Of a stretch of 52,262 nucleotides of DNA, positions 28,094-36,667 are shown piece after piece. Below the pieces are notes generated by a model that worked only from the letters and a program-made list of their open reading frames with translations, did not search any database and was not told where the DNA came from. The stretch's first letter is position 1, and every line of letters starts with the position of its first letter. The DNA comes from Silicimonas sp. (GTDB lineage Bacteria; Pseudomonadota; Alphaproteobacteria; Rhodobacterales; Rhodobacteraceae). The stretch is from positions 1 through 52,262 of the forward strand of contig JAJDZT010000091.1 in NCBI GenBank assembly GCA_022824525.1, in the 5' to 3' direction. The position numbers and the translations under genes are program-made.

Positions 28094-30352
28094 GTGAACA
28101 TGGCGCGTCTTCCTTCGAAACAAGACATCCTCGACTGGATCGCCGAGAACCCGACCCTGACCGCAAAGCGCGACATCGCGAAGGCGTTCGGGATCAAAGG
28201 TGCTGACCGCATTGATCTGAAACGCATCCTCAAGGAGTTGGAGGAAGACGGGCATTTAGAAAAACGTCGCAAGACCTATCGTGACCCGGACAAGCTTCCA
28301 CCTGTTTCGGTGCTTCAGGTCAGTGATACATCCCCTGATGGCGACTTGTTTGCGCGACCTCTCGAATGGCAGGGCGAAGGGCCGGAGCCAAAGGTATTGC
28401 TGATCTTGCGGGCCAATGACCCCGCCCTGGGAACAGGCGACCGTATTCTTGCGCGGATGCAGGCCGTGAAGGACGATGATCATACTTATGAAGGGCGGTT
28501 GATCCGTCGGATCGGTACCAATCCGAAAAAGATACTCGGAGTGTTCCGAAAGCGAGCAGAAGGCGGGCGAATTCTCCCGGTTGATAAAGGTGTTTCGCGA
28601 GAATGGCGCGTGCCTTCGGATGCCACGCATGGTGCGAAAGACGGTGAACTCGTAGAGGCCGAACAATCTGGGCCGAAGGACAGCCTTGGATTGCCGCGCG
28701 CCCGAATTGTCACACGGCTTGGAGACCCCTCCCAGCCCAAAGCGGTGTCCCTGATCGCAATTCACCAGCATGGGTTGCGAGATGATTTCCCGGACGACGC
28801 CATCGCGGAAGCCGATTCCATGTCCCCCGCTGATCTCGAAGGCCGCATTGATTTGACGGACATGCCGCTGGTCACAATTGATCCGTCCGATGCGCGGGAT
28901 CACGACGATGCTGTCTTTGCGGAACCTGATCCGGACCCAAAGAACGAGGGCGGGCACATTCTTTGGGTGGCGATCGCTGACGTCGCGCATTACGTCCGCC
29001 CGGGCTCCGCGCTGGACCGGGAGGCTTGGGCCAGGGGAAACTCCACATATTTCCCAGACCGTGTCGTCCCGATGTTGCCTGATCGATTGTCAGGCGATCT
29101 TTGCTCACTTCACGAAGGCGTTCCGCGGGCCTGTATCGTTGCGCGAATGATCATTGATGCGGCGGGCGAGATGCTGTCTCACGAGTTCTCTCGAGCACTC
29201 ATGAAGTCACCGGCATCTCTCAACTATGAGGAAGTTCAGGCTGCCATTGACGGCGCCCCCAATGACAAGACGGCGCCGCTTCTTGAGCCTATTCTGAAGC
29301 CGCTTTACGCCGCCTTTGAATCGCTCATGAAAGCACGGGCGCGTCGTGAACCGCTCGACCTCGACTTGCCGGAGCGCCGGATTGTTCTGGACGAAAAGGG
29401 CTTTGTGCGCAGCGTTGCCTACAAGGAACGACTGGATGCGCACCAGTTGATCGAGGCGTTCATGGTCCTCGCCAATGTTGCCGCGGCGGAAGCTCTGATT
29501 GCCAAGAAATCGCCACTGCTGTTCCGCGTGCATGAAGAACCTGCGGTAGAAAAACTGGAAAGCCTCAGGGAAACAGCACAAGCCGCCGGCTTGGTGTTGG
29601 CGAAAGGTCAGGTATTGAAGACGGCCCACCTGAACCGCCTGCTCGCTCAGGCGCAGGATACCGACCATCAAGAGGCGGTGAACATGGCTGTCTTGCGCTC
29701 CATGACGCAAGCCTATTACTCCCCGCAGAACTTTGGGCACTTTGGGTTGGCGCTGAAGGCTTACGCCCATTTTACCTCACCAATCAGGCGGTATTCGGAT
29801 CTTGTTGTGCACCGTGCCCTGATTGCTGCCCACAGGTGGGGCAATGACGGTTTGGACGCATCCGAGATCGATCGGTTACAAAGCACCGCGGAGCAGGTGT
29901 CGATGACTGAGCGCCGTTCGATGGAGGCGGAACGCGACACAACAGATCGATATCTTGCTGCTTATCTGTCGGATCGCGTTGGAACGGAACTGACAGGGCG
30001 GATTTCGGGTATTCAGAGGTTTGGTGCCTTTATCAGGCTCGACGAAACCGGCGCCGACGGCCTATTGCCCATTCGAGAGATTGGACGCGAGTATTTTCAC
30101 TACGACCGGCAGGAACAGACTTTGAGTGGCTCCGATACCGGACTCACTCTGTCGGTCGGCCACCGCGTTCTTGTGCGGCTCACGGAAGCTGTTCCGGTCA
30201 CTGGCGGTCTCATGCTGGAATTGCTTGAGCTCGAAGGCGATGAGCTTCCCAGAGGCCCCAAGCCGGGCCGAAGAGGCAGCGCCAAGCGCAAAGTCACGCG
30301 TGGCAAACGGAAGGCTTCAAAAACAAAACGAAAAGTGTCGCGCAAGCGCTAG
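28094..30352 (+). CDS. rnr: Ribonuclease R
   Basis: 752-residue 3'-5' exoribonuclease of the RNB family. Order: N-terminal winged-helix (PSKQDILDWIAENP), cold-shock domains, RNB catalytic domain with TIDPSDARDHDDAVFAE (Mg-binding Asp cluster near 265-275) and YFPDRVVPMLP, HFTSPIRRYSDLVVHR near 565, an S1 domain (GRISGIQRFGAFIRL) and a Lys/Arg-rich tail. The tail and helix-turn-helix separate RNase R from RNase II. Start GTG 28094 or ATG 28100; no strong ribosome site helps decide. Confidence 0.95.
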   Translation: MNMARLPSKQDILDWIAENPTLTAKRDIAKAFGIKGADRIDLKRILKELEEDGHLEKRRKTYRDPDKLPPVSVLQVSDTSPDGDLFARPLEWQGEGPEPKVLLILRANDPALGTGDRILARMQAVKDDDHTYEGRLIRRIGTNPKKILGVFRKRAEGGRILPVDKGVSREWRVPSDATHGAKDGELVEAEQSGPKDSLGLPRARIVTRLGDPSQPKAVSLIAIHQHGLRDDFPDDAIAEADSMSPADLEGRIDLTDMPLVTIDPSDARDHDDAVFAEPDPDPKNEGGHILWVAIADVAHYVRPGSALDREAWARGNSTYFPDRVVPMLPDRLSGDLCSLHEGVPRACIVARMIIDAAGEMLSHEFSRALMKSPASLNYEEVQAAIDGAPNDKTAPLLEPILKPLYAAFESLMKARARREPLDLDLPERRIVLDEKGFVRSVAYKERLDAHQLIEAFMVLANVAAAEALIAKKSPLLFRVHEEPAVEKLESLRETAQAAGLVLAKGQVLKTAHLNRLLAQAQDTDHQEAVNMAVLRSMTQAYYSPQNFGHFGLALKAYAHFTSPIRRYSDLVVHRALIAAHRWGNDGLDASEIDRLQSTAEQVSMTERRSMEAERDTTDRYLAAYLSDRVGTELTGRISGIQRFGAFIRLDETGADGLLPIREIGREYFHYDRQEQTLSGSDTGLTLSVGHRVLVRLTEAVPVTGGLMLELLELEGDELPRGPKPGRRGSAKRKVTRGKRKASKTKRKVSRKR

Positions 30353-30455
30353 TCCGGCTCATGCACTGCGAGACATTGCCGATGCGTCACAGAGTTCTTT
30401 CGAGAAGTCCCATTTTCGAGTAATCTGCGACAAAACAAAAGAGCAGGTAACCTTC

Positions 30456-31715
30456 ATGCGTGTCATTCCCCTAGCGGCACTGTCTGTGCTTCTGTGCGGC
30501 GGCGCCACGACCGCGCCCGAGAAAAGCGTTGCCCCGAAGCAGCGGCCAGCAATTCAGGCAGAGGAGGGCAGCGTCGTGCTTGTTCAGGCCACTTCGAATG
30601 TCGCGTTCAGCCGATGGATCGACAGATTTCGCGCCCGTGCGCGCGCTGCGGGCATTCGAGATCGCGTTTTTGACGCGTCTTTTCAAGGCGTTCGCTATAA
30701 TGCGGATGTCATTCGAAGAGATCGCAATCAGTCGGAGTTCACAAAACAGATCTGGGAATACCTCGATAGTGCCGCCTCTGAGACGCGGGTGAAGAATGGG
30801 CGCGCAGCGCTCAAGAAACACCGACGAACCTTGGAACGGATCGAGGCAAACTTTGGGGTCGAAGCTGAAGTTGTGACCGCCGTTTGGGGCCTTGAAAGCG
30901 CATATGGCGAATTCCGTGGTAGCGAGCCGATTATCGAAGCCCTCGCGACACTGGCTTTCGACGGCCGCCGCGGGCGGTTTTTCGAAGAGCAGTTGATCGC
31001 CGCACTCAAGATCATTCAGTCGGGCGATGTGCCTCCGTCCCGGATGACCGGCAGTTGGGCAGGGGCAATGGGTCATACACAGTTCATCCCGACATCCTAC
31101 CTCGCCTATGCCGTCGACTTCACGGGCGACGGCAAACGTGACATCTGGTCAGACGATCCAACCGATGCGCTGGCCTCGACAGCGGCCTACCTGAAGCGGT
31201 TCGGTTGGAAGAAAGGACAGCCTTGGGGCGTTGAGGTCGTGCTTCCTCGTGGGTTCGACTACAGCCAGACGGGCGAACGTGTGAAGAAGAGCCCTGGCCA
31301 ATGGGCGGCTATGGGTGTTCGTGACACCAAGGGTGCACGTGTTCCCAATCACGGAAAGGCGTCGATACTGCTTCCTGCCGGCTCTCGCGGTGCGGCGTTC
31401 ATGATCTTCAATAATTTCCATGTCATTGAACGCTACAACACGGCTGACGCTTACGTGATAGGGGTCGGGCATTTGTCGGATCGTATTCGTGGCGCCGGGC
31501 CCATCCGTGCAGATTGGCCTCGCGGTGACCGAAACCTCCGTTTCGCCGAGAAAAAGGAGATGCAGCGTCTTCTGACTGCGCGGGGATTCAACACGCAAGG
31601 TGTCGACGGGATTATTGGCCCGAACACCATTCAGGCGATCCGGCGATTCCAGTCGAGCCAAGGCATGGTGCCGGATGGCTATCCGAGCTACGAGATTCTG
31701 AAGCGACTGCGTTGA
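30456..31715 (+). CDS. Lytic murein transglycosylase (MltB-like) with peptidoglycan-binding domain
   Basis: 419 residues. A short signal sequence has Cys after LSVLL, but the residue before Cys is Leu, so a lipobox is doubtful. The SLT_2 catalytic domain has VWGLESAYGEF (catalytic Glu near 145), GSWAGAMGHTQFIPTSY, DFTGDGKRDIW and FNNFHVIERYN. The last ~60 residues form a PG_binding_1 domain (GVDGIIGPNTIQAIRRFQ). It cuts peptidoglycan with 1,6-anhydro ring formation in the periplasm. The frame overlaps the end of rnr, but the ATG at 30456 opens the signal. Confidence 0.92.
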   Translation: MRVIPLAALSVLLCGGATTAPEKSVAPKQRPAIQAEEGSVVLVQATSNVAFSRWIDRFRARARAAGIRDRVFDASFQGVRYNADVIRRDRNQSEFTKQIWEYLDSAASETRVKNGRAALKKHRRTLERIEANFGVEAEVVTAVWGLESAYGEFRGSEPIIEALATLAFDGRRGRFFEEQLIAALKIIQSGDVPPSRMTGSWAGAMGHTQFIPTSYLAYAVDFTGDGKRDIWSDDPTDALASTAAYLKRFGWKKGQPWGVEVVLPRGFDYSQTGERVKKSPGQWAAMGVRDTKGARVPNHGKASILLPAGSRGAAFMIFNNFHVIERYNTADAYVIGVGHLSDRIRGAGPIRADWPRGDRNLRFAEKKEMQRLLTARGFNTQGVDGIIGPNTIQAIRRFQSSQGMVPDGYPSYEILKRLR

Positions 31716-31753
31716 CGAAAAGGCCCGCGCAGTCGCGCGGAAACGATACTTCA

Positions 31754-31776
31754 TTGAGGGGGTTTCACCCCCTCAA
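31754..31776. terminator. Bidirectional stem-loop between mltB-like gene and tag
   Basis: TTGAGGGGG and CCCCCTCAA are perfect 9-base arms around TTTCA. It sits between two convergent genes, 38 bases after one stop and 16 after the other. The downstream ACTCCCCCAGGATATTTAA resembles a sequence I associate with many Rhodobacteraceae gene ends, so this may be one copy of a dispersed family terminator element. Confidence 0.65.
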
Positions 31777-31791
31777 ACTCCCCCAGGATAT

Positions 31792-32379
31792 TTAAGGGCC
31801 GATAATGGGAGAAGGCGCTTTCCAGCACCCGGCCCAATGGTCGTTCACCAAGCCGACCGCTTGCATGTAGGCATACATGATTGTCGGGCCGACGAAGCTC
31901 ATCCCGCGTTTCTTCAGGGCTTTCGAGATTTCCTTTGCAAGCGGTGTGGCGACTGGCACGTCCCTTTGGTGCTGCCAGTGGCCGATGATCGGCGTGTTGT
32001 CGACATGCGACCACAGCCATTCGGAGAAACTTCCGAACTCGTCCTGCATCTCGATGAAGATGCGCGCATTCTTGCGTGTGCTTTCGATCTTGCCTTTGTG
32101 CCGGACGATGGCGGGGTTCTGGCGCGCTTCGTACAGCTCCATATCGGTCATTTCGGCAACGCGTTTCACGTCAAACTGGTGGAATACGTCTCGGTATCCT
32201 TCCCGTTTGTTCAGAACGGTCTCCCAAGACAGGCCGGCATGTGCGCCCTCGAGGATCAGCATTTCGAAAAGCATACGATCGTCATGGATCGGGACGCCCC
32301 ACTCCGTGTCGTGATAATGGGCGTAGGTTTCGGAATGCGAGCCGAAACAGCGGGGTTTGTCGTCTATGGGCTTGGGCAT
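31792..32379 (-). CDS. tag: DNA-3-methyladenine glycosylase I
   Basis: 195 residues. YHDTEWGVPIHDDRMLFEML near the N-terminus, LILEGAHAGLSWETVLNKR (base pocket), RQNPAIVRHKGKI and the C-terminal KKRGMSFVGPTIMYAYMQA with VNDH identify Tag. It removes 3-methyladenine from alkylated DNA as the first step of base excision repair. The start ATG gives the normal N-terminus with CF/H residues of the zinc-binding site. Monocistronic, and convergent with the transglycosylase gene. Confidence 0.94.
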   Translation of the reverse strand: MPKPIDDKPRCFGSHSETYAHYHDTEWGVPIHDDRMLFEMLILEGAHAGLSWETVLNKREGYRDVFHQFDVKRVAEMTDMELYEARQNPAIVRHKGKIESTRKNARIFIEMQDEFGSFSEWLWSHVDNTPIIGHWQHQRDVPVATPLAKEISKALKKRGMSFVGPTIMYAYMQAVGLVNDHWAGCWKAPSPIIGP

Positions 32380-32428
32380 GCCCTTTCATAGCGCGCGGGG
32401 CCACAGGGGTCACGCGGGCTGCTGACAG

Positions 32429-32617
32429 TCAACTGTCGACGTGGCGCTCGATCTTCGTGAACGCTTTCAGTCGCGCGTTTTCGATGTTGGAGCGCGGGCG
32501 TTTTTGCAGAGCCCTTGTCTGCGGTCGCGGCATTTCAGCGGCGTCGATTCGGGCGTATTCTCGCGCCGCGCGTGTCTTGTCGGTAGTCTTCGGGTGGTCG
32601 GTGACGTGCTTGGTCAT
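32429..32617 (-). CDS. Small basic hypothetical protein
   Basis: 62 residues, strongly basic, with TDKTRAAREYARIDAAEMPR and RPRSNIENARLK. A very good ribosome site (AAGGAGGT, seven bases before the ATG) supports translation. No signal peptide or membrane segment, and no family recognised. The composition suggests a nucleic-acid-associated or disordered protein, but that is inference. Its neighbours on the same strand are the DUF3775-like gene upstream and tag downstream. Confidence 0.65.
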   Translation of the reverse strand: MTKHVTDHPKTTDKTRAAREYARIDAAEMPRPQTRALQKRPRSNIENARLKAFTKIERHVDS

Positions 32618-32656
32618 GGAGCGTACCTCCTTGTTCGAGTTTACCAGATTTGCAGC

Positions 32657-32971
32657 TCACATGCGATCTTCGGTTTCGGTGACGTCTATCCCGAGTTTTT
32701 CCAAGCCGTTTTCCAGGTACTCAGGAAGATCGGGCATTCCAGAGAGATACATTTCTGTCGGCGCGCTCGCTTCGGCTTCGGCGTCCAGTTTGGCCTGTTT
32801 GATGTCTTTGGCATCATAGGTGTCTCTGCCGACCCAAAGAAGGGCGACAAGGCTGGATTTCTCATCGTAATTCAGGCCTGAGATGTAGTCGCTCAGGTGT
32901 TTGCTGTCGGGGCCATATTCGCGGGCAAGGAAGATCACGCGAACGATTTTTGCGTTGGATATGTCGAGCAT
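32657..32971 (-). CDS. DUF3775-like protein
   Basis: 104-residue acidic protein. It begins LDISNAKIVRVIFLAREYG and continues LSDYISGLNYDEKSSLVALLWVGR, then a charged helix (KDIKQAKLDAEAEA) and LPEYLENGLEKLGI; this matches my memory of DUF3775, common in alphaproteobacteria, of unknown function. AGGAGA lies before the ATG. It is the first gene after dnaE2 on the same strand and begins only 69 bases past the dnaE2 stop, close to the point where dnaE2 is shortened. Confidence 0.72.
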   Translation of the reverse strand: MLDISNAKIVRVIFLAREYGPDSKHLSDYISGLNYDEKSSLVALLWVGRDTYDAKDIKQAKLDAEAEASAPTEMYLSGMPDLPEYLENGLEKLGIDVTETEDRM

Positions 32972-33040
32972 TGGCGGTCTCCTGTGTTGCTATGAGGGTA
33001 AGGGAGGCCGGAACGCGTCGCTTTGCGATAGGTCAAGTTT

Positions 33041-36000
33041 TCAATGCCGTCGACTTGAGCGGTCGTCTCCGACGTGACCCCAGACATCAGTGCGCATAAG
33101 GCCTGTGGCATCCGTCAGCCTTTTGCCCTGTGGATCGCCGTCAACCTCTGCGAGTTTTGGTGCGCCAGGTGTCAGTTTGTGGCGGAGGAATGCGATGGGG
33201 TGGGCGCGAAGCGTCAGCCGCATCGCGACATAGTCTTCAACCACATGTTCGCCTTCCGTCATCTGCGGCAGATAAGCAGCGGGTTCGTCAATGCCTTCCC
33301 CGTCCATATCCCCTGCGAAGAGCGGTAGAGGCTTGTCGGATGTAAGTGCGGCGGCGGCCCAGAGTGCATCGCGGCGCGATAGGTCGAGGGATGCGAAGAC
33401 ATCTGCTTCAGCAAGAACACGAAGAAGGCGCGGCTCGACGCCTGCGCGACGCCAGACGTCCTCAACGGAGAGATAACCGTTCCCACGGGCCGCCGCGATC
33501 CAGGCGGCTTCTTCCTCGCGCATCGACTTGACCTGTCGGAAGCCGAGGCGCAGGGCAAGGCCGCCCTTGCCGTCGGGTTCCATGATGTTGTCCCAGGTGG
33601 AGGCGTTGATATCGGGCGGGCGCACTTCAACCCCATGTTCGCGGGCGTCGCGGACGATCTGGGCCGGGGCATAAAAGCCCATCGGCTGGGAGTTGAGGAG
33701 CGCACAGGCGAAGATGCCGGGGTGATGGCATTTGAGCCAGCTTGAGGCGTAAACGAGCAGCGCGAAGCTGGCCGCGTGGCTTTCCGGGAAGCCATAGGAG
33801 CCGAAGCCTTCGATCTGGGAAAAACAGCGCTCGGCGAAGTCGTCCTCATAGCCGTTCTCGCGCATGCCCTTGAGGAAGCGGGTGCGGAATTCGGAGACAT
33901 TGCCGTGTTTCTTGAAGGTGGCGAGGGAGCGGCGCAGGCGGTCGGCTTCTTCAGGTGTGAACCCGGCACCCACGATGGCGATCTGCATGGCCTGTTCCTG
34001 AAAGAGTGGCACGCCGAGGGTTTTGCCGAGGACCTTGCCCAACTCATCCGAGGGGAACTCGACCTTCTCCTCGCCGTTCCGGCGTCTGAGATAGGGGTGG
34101 ACCATATCGCCCTGGATGGGGCCGGGGCGGATGATCGCGGTTTCGATCACAAGGTCGTAGAAGGTGCGGGGCTTCATGCGCGGCAGGAAGTTCATTTGCG
34201 CGCGGGACTCTACCTGGAAGACGCCCAAGCTGTCGGCCTTGCAGAGCATGTCGTAGACGGCCGGGTCCTCGGGCGGGAGCGTGGCGAGGGTGTAATCGAT
34301 CCGGTGGTGCGTTTTCAGCAGGTCGAAGGCTTTGCGGATACAGGACAGCATACCCAACGCCAGCACGTCGACCTTGAGGATACCAAGACTGTCGATGTCG
34401 TCCTTGTCCCAGCAGATGACGGTGCGGTCCTCCATCGTGGCATTCTCGATCGGAACCAGTTCGTCGAGGCGGCCTTCTGTCATGATGAAGCCGCCGACAT
34501 GCTGGGAGAGGTGGCGGGGAAATCCCTGAATTTCGAAGATCAGCTTGAGCGTGAGGGCAAGGCGCCTGTCGGTGGGATCGAGGCCGATTTCCCGAAGCTG
34601 GCTTTCGGCCATGCCGGAGGTGTCGAAGAACCCCCAAAGCTGTGAGGAAATCGCACCGATCGTGTCTTCGGTCAGACCCATGGCGCGCCCCACTTCGCGG
34701 ATGGCGCGTTTGCCCCGGTAATGCACGACGGTGGCGCAAAGCCCGGCGCGGTGGCGACCGTAGCGTTCGTAGATGTGCTGGATGACCTCCTCTCGGCGTT
34801 CATGTTCGAAATCGACATCGATGTCGGGGGGCTCGTCGCGGGCTTCCGAGACGAAGCGTTCAAACACCATGGTGCCAATTTCGGGTGAGACGGACGTGAC
34901 GCCAAGGCAATAGCAGACGACGGAGTTGGCTGCCGACCCGCGTCCCTGGCAGAGGATGTTGCGCGAACGTGCGAAAGCGACGACATCGCGGACGGTCAGA
35001 AAATAGGGCTCGTAATTCAGCTTCGCGATGAGCGTCAGTTCGTGATCGAGCAGCTTTCTCACGCTTTCCGGTGCGCCTGCAGGGTAGCGCCATTTAAGAC
35101 CTTCGTGGGCAAGGCGTCGCAGGCGATCCTCGGCCGTTTCGCCTTGGGCAATCTCGGAGGGGTATTCATAACGCAGCTCATCCAGTTGGAAGGTGAGGCT
35201 GTCGGCGAGGTCGGCGGCTCTGTCCACGGCGTCTGCGTGAGGCCCGAGCAACCGCCGCATCTCGGCTTCAGACCGAAGGCGCTGTTCGGCATTGGCAAGC
35301 GCGGCGCGTCCAAGATCATCCACCTTCACACCGGTTCGAATGGCTGTCAGAACATCGGCGAGCTTGCGACGTGCCCCGTGGTGCATCAAAGGTGTCGCAC
35401 TGGCGATGGTCGGGATGCCAAGATCGTCGGCGCGGCTGGCAAGCCAGTCGAACCGTTCGGGATCGCGCCCATCATATTTCGGCGCAAGGATCAGATAACT
35501 GTCTTTCGGGAAGCGGCGCGTCAGCCGCTTCGCCTGTGTCTGCCATCCGCCCGCGCCGCCCTTCACCATTTGCGCCTGTGGGGCGTGGATTAGGAGCGCC
35601 ATATCACCGCCGAACTCGATGAGGTCGTCGAGCGTGAGGATGCAATCGCCCTTTTCGGCCTTGAGACGCCCCTTTGAGATCAGGCGGCAGAGGTTGCCCC
35701 AGCCTTTCCGGGTTCTGGGAAGTGTGGTGACGGAAAACCCAGTATCGAGACGCAGACGCGCGCCCGGGATCAGCTTTGGCACATTCAGGATGGCCGCAGA
35801 GGCATCAAGGGGCGGGGGCTCCACGCGTGTTTCAAAGGTGGCGATGGGAGCAGATGCATTTTTGGCAAGATGAAGAGCGGGCCCTTTCGTGCTGGGGCCG
35901 TCAAGGAAGTCCTCCACTTCTTCTGGCGCGAAGGTGCCATGTTTGGCGCGCGCCTTGCCGCCTGGATAACTTTCGAAGACCTGCTTCTTGCGTGCCCATC

Positions 36001-36232
36001 CCGCAACGGGTTGAGGCGGACCAATCAGGTCGGAGGTTTCGCGTTCTCTCACCTGGCGGGCGATTTCCTTGACGCGTGTATGGGCGCGCACGATCCCCGC
36101 GACCGAGTTTTCATCTGCAATAGCAAGCGCGGTCAGTCCCAGAAGGGCGGCTCGGTCCACATATTCCTCCGCATGGCTCGCGCCGGTAAGGAAGGTGAAA
36201 TTCGACGTGATGCTGAGTTCGGCAAAACTCAT
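33041..36232 (-). CDS. dnaE2: Error-prone DNA polymerase DnaE2 (ImuC), C-terminus missing
   Basis: 1063 residues of the DNA polymerase III alpha type: PHP domain (FAELSITSNFTFLTGAS), then palm/finger motifs QGRGSAANSVVCYCLG and PDIDVDFEHERREEVIQ with catalytic Asp, LSQHVGGFIMTEG, a helix-hairpin-helix region and RAHPIAFLRHKL. DnaE2 normally continues with an OB-fold (VAGLVLVRQRPGTA-like) and ends in SRDFH. Here, after QGKRLTDATG, about 15 unrelated residues follow and the frame stops. Roughly 110 residues are missing, and no continuation is found in the 70 bases before the next gene. An ~60-residue N-terminal insert is also present. Function in SOS mutagenesis is uncertain; imuA and imuB are not adjacent. 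Confidence 0.9.
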   Translation of the reverse strand: MSFAELSITSNFTFLTGASHAEEYVDRAALLGLTALAIADENSVAGIVRAHTRVKEIARQVRERETSDLIGPPQPVAGWARKKQVFESYPGGKARAKHGTFAPEEVEDFLDGPSTKGPALHLAKNASAPIATFETRVEPPPLDASAAILNVPKLIPGARLRLDTGFSVTTLPRTRKGWGNLCRLISKGRLKAEKGDCILTLDDLIEFGGDMALLIHAPQAQMVKGGAGGWQTQAKRLTRRFPKDSYLILAPKYDGRDPERFDWLASRADDLGIPTIASATPLMHHGARRKLADVLTAIRTGVKVDDLGRAALANAEQRLRSEAEMRRLLGPHADAVDRAADLADSLTFQLDELRYEYPSEIAQGETAEDRLRRLAHEGLKWRYPAGAPESVRKLLDHELTLIAKLNYEPYFLTVRDVVAFARSRNILCQGRGSAANSVVCYCLGVTSVSPEIGTMVFERFVSEARDEPPDIDVDFEHERREEVIQHIYERYGRHRAGLCATVVHYRGKRAIREVGRAMGLTEDTIGAISSQLWGFFDTSGMAESQLREIGLDPTDRRLALTLKLIFEIQGFPRHLSQHVGGFIMTEGRLDELVPIENATMEDRTVICWDKDDIDSLGILKVDVLALGMLSCIRKAFDLLKTHHRIDYTLATLPPEDPAVYDMLCKADSLGVFQVESRAQMNFLPRMKPRTFYDLVIETAIIRPGPIQGDMVHPYLRRRNGEEKVEFPSDELGKVLGKTLGVPLFQEQAMQIAIVGAGFTPEEADRLRRSLATFKKHGNVSEFRTRFLKGMRENGYEDDFAERCFSQIEGFGSYGFPESHAASFALLVYASSWLKCHHPGIFACALLNSQPMGFYAPAQIVRDAREHGVEVRPPDINASTWDNIMEPDGKGGLALRLGFRQVKSMREEEAAWIAAARGNGYLSVEDVWRRAGVEPRLLRVLAEADVFASLDLSRRDALWAAAALTSDKPLPLFAGDMDGEGIDEPAAYLPQMTEGEHVVEDYVAMRLTLRAHPIAFLRHKLTPGAPKLAEVDGDPQGKRLTDATGLMRTDVWGHVGDDRSSRRH

Positions 36233-36278
36233 GGCCGATTCTTGCCCTCATGATGAAAACCTGAACGAATCTGCGTCA

Positions 36279-36518
36279 TCATGACATAATATTCACGTTT
36301 TGTTCTCGCCTCCAGCCTTCTTCGAACAGACTGTTCACGTACGACCCATCCAGTTTCACGCTGCGCTCACGCAGACCCTCTTCGTTCCGTTGACCCAACG
36401 TCAGAGAAAAGACACCCTGCCCTTGGTCGCGATGGAAGGTGCGATCAGTTTGAAAAACACTTTTCAGCCCGTCGGTCGGCTGGGTCCATTTCGATCCGGA
36501 AGAGGTCGGCCGACACAT
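36279..36518 (-). CDS. Possible small protein upstream of dnaE2
   Basis: 79-codon frame with a clear excess of G/C in third positions (runs such as CGC, CTG, GTG, GAC), as in real genes here. The residues (RERSVKLDGSYVNSLFEEG) are protein-like but match nothing I know. Against it: no ribosome site, a TATAAT overlaps the start, and its 3' end covers the candidate SOS box. The longer frame to 36713 runs through the hairpin RNA and is not credible. It could be a remnant of a former gene upstream of dnaE2. Confidence 0.35.
   Translation of the reverse strand: MCRPTSSGSKWTQPTDGLKSVFQTDRTFHRDQGQGVFSLTLGQRNEEGLRERSVKLDGSYVNSLFEEGWRREQNVNIMS
36291..36305 (-). promoter_or_regulatory. Candidate LexA (SOS) box upstream of dnaE2
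   Basis: On the plus strand ATTC-ACGTTTT-GTTC differs by one base from the alphaproteobacterial LexA site GTTC-N7-GTTC. It lies 59 bases upstream of the dnaE2 start. On the coding strand a TATTAT that could serve as -10 overlaps its downstream edge, so bound LexA would block initiation. dnaE2 is a known SOS gene in this class. Confidence 0.45.
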
Positions 36519-36545
36519 TATAACAGTGCGGCATGTTTCGCCGAA
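36517..36545 (-). promoter_or_regulatory. Possible minus-strand promoter (TATAAT)
   Basis: Minus strand: TTCGGC, 17 bases, then a perfect TATAAT (36517-36522). It points toward dnaE2, about 280 bases away. Only three of six -35 bases match consensus, so it is weak evidence. Confidence 0.3.
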
Positions 36546-36581
36546 GTGAGTGAGTAAGACGAGTAGGGTGGGTAGAAGTAG

Positions 36582-36651
36582 CGTTCGCGGGGCCGGGACC
36601 GATCCAATCCCATGTCCCATAGTCGTTCCGGCTCCGCGAACGTTTTTTCCT
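36582..36651 (+). ncRNA. Candidate hairpin RNA / strong intrinsic terminator
   Basis: CGTTCGCGGGGCCGGGAC (from about 36582) pairs over 18 positions with the mirrored stretch ending CCGCGAACG (about 36642), with two G-U pairs and a ~24-base loop. It is followed directly by TTTTTT. No plus-strand gene lies upstream for it to terminate (the nearest is mltB-like, 5 kb away and already terminated), so it may be the 3' end of an independent small RNA. The RNA's 5' end and promoter are not clear. It does not resemble SRP RNA; 6S cannot be excluded by eye. Confidence 0.4.
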
Positions 36652-36667
36652 GACAGTTGATCCGGAT

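Noticed and set aside
36300-36557. 85-codon plus-strand frame before the hairpin RNA
   Set aside because: No ribosome site and no protein-like pattern; the minus-strand frame has the better third-position bias.
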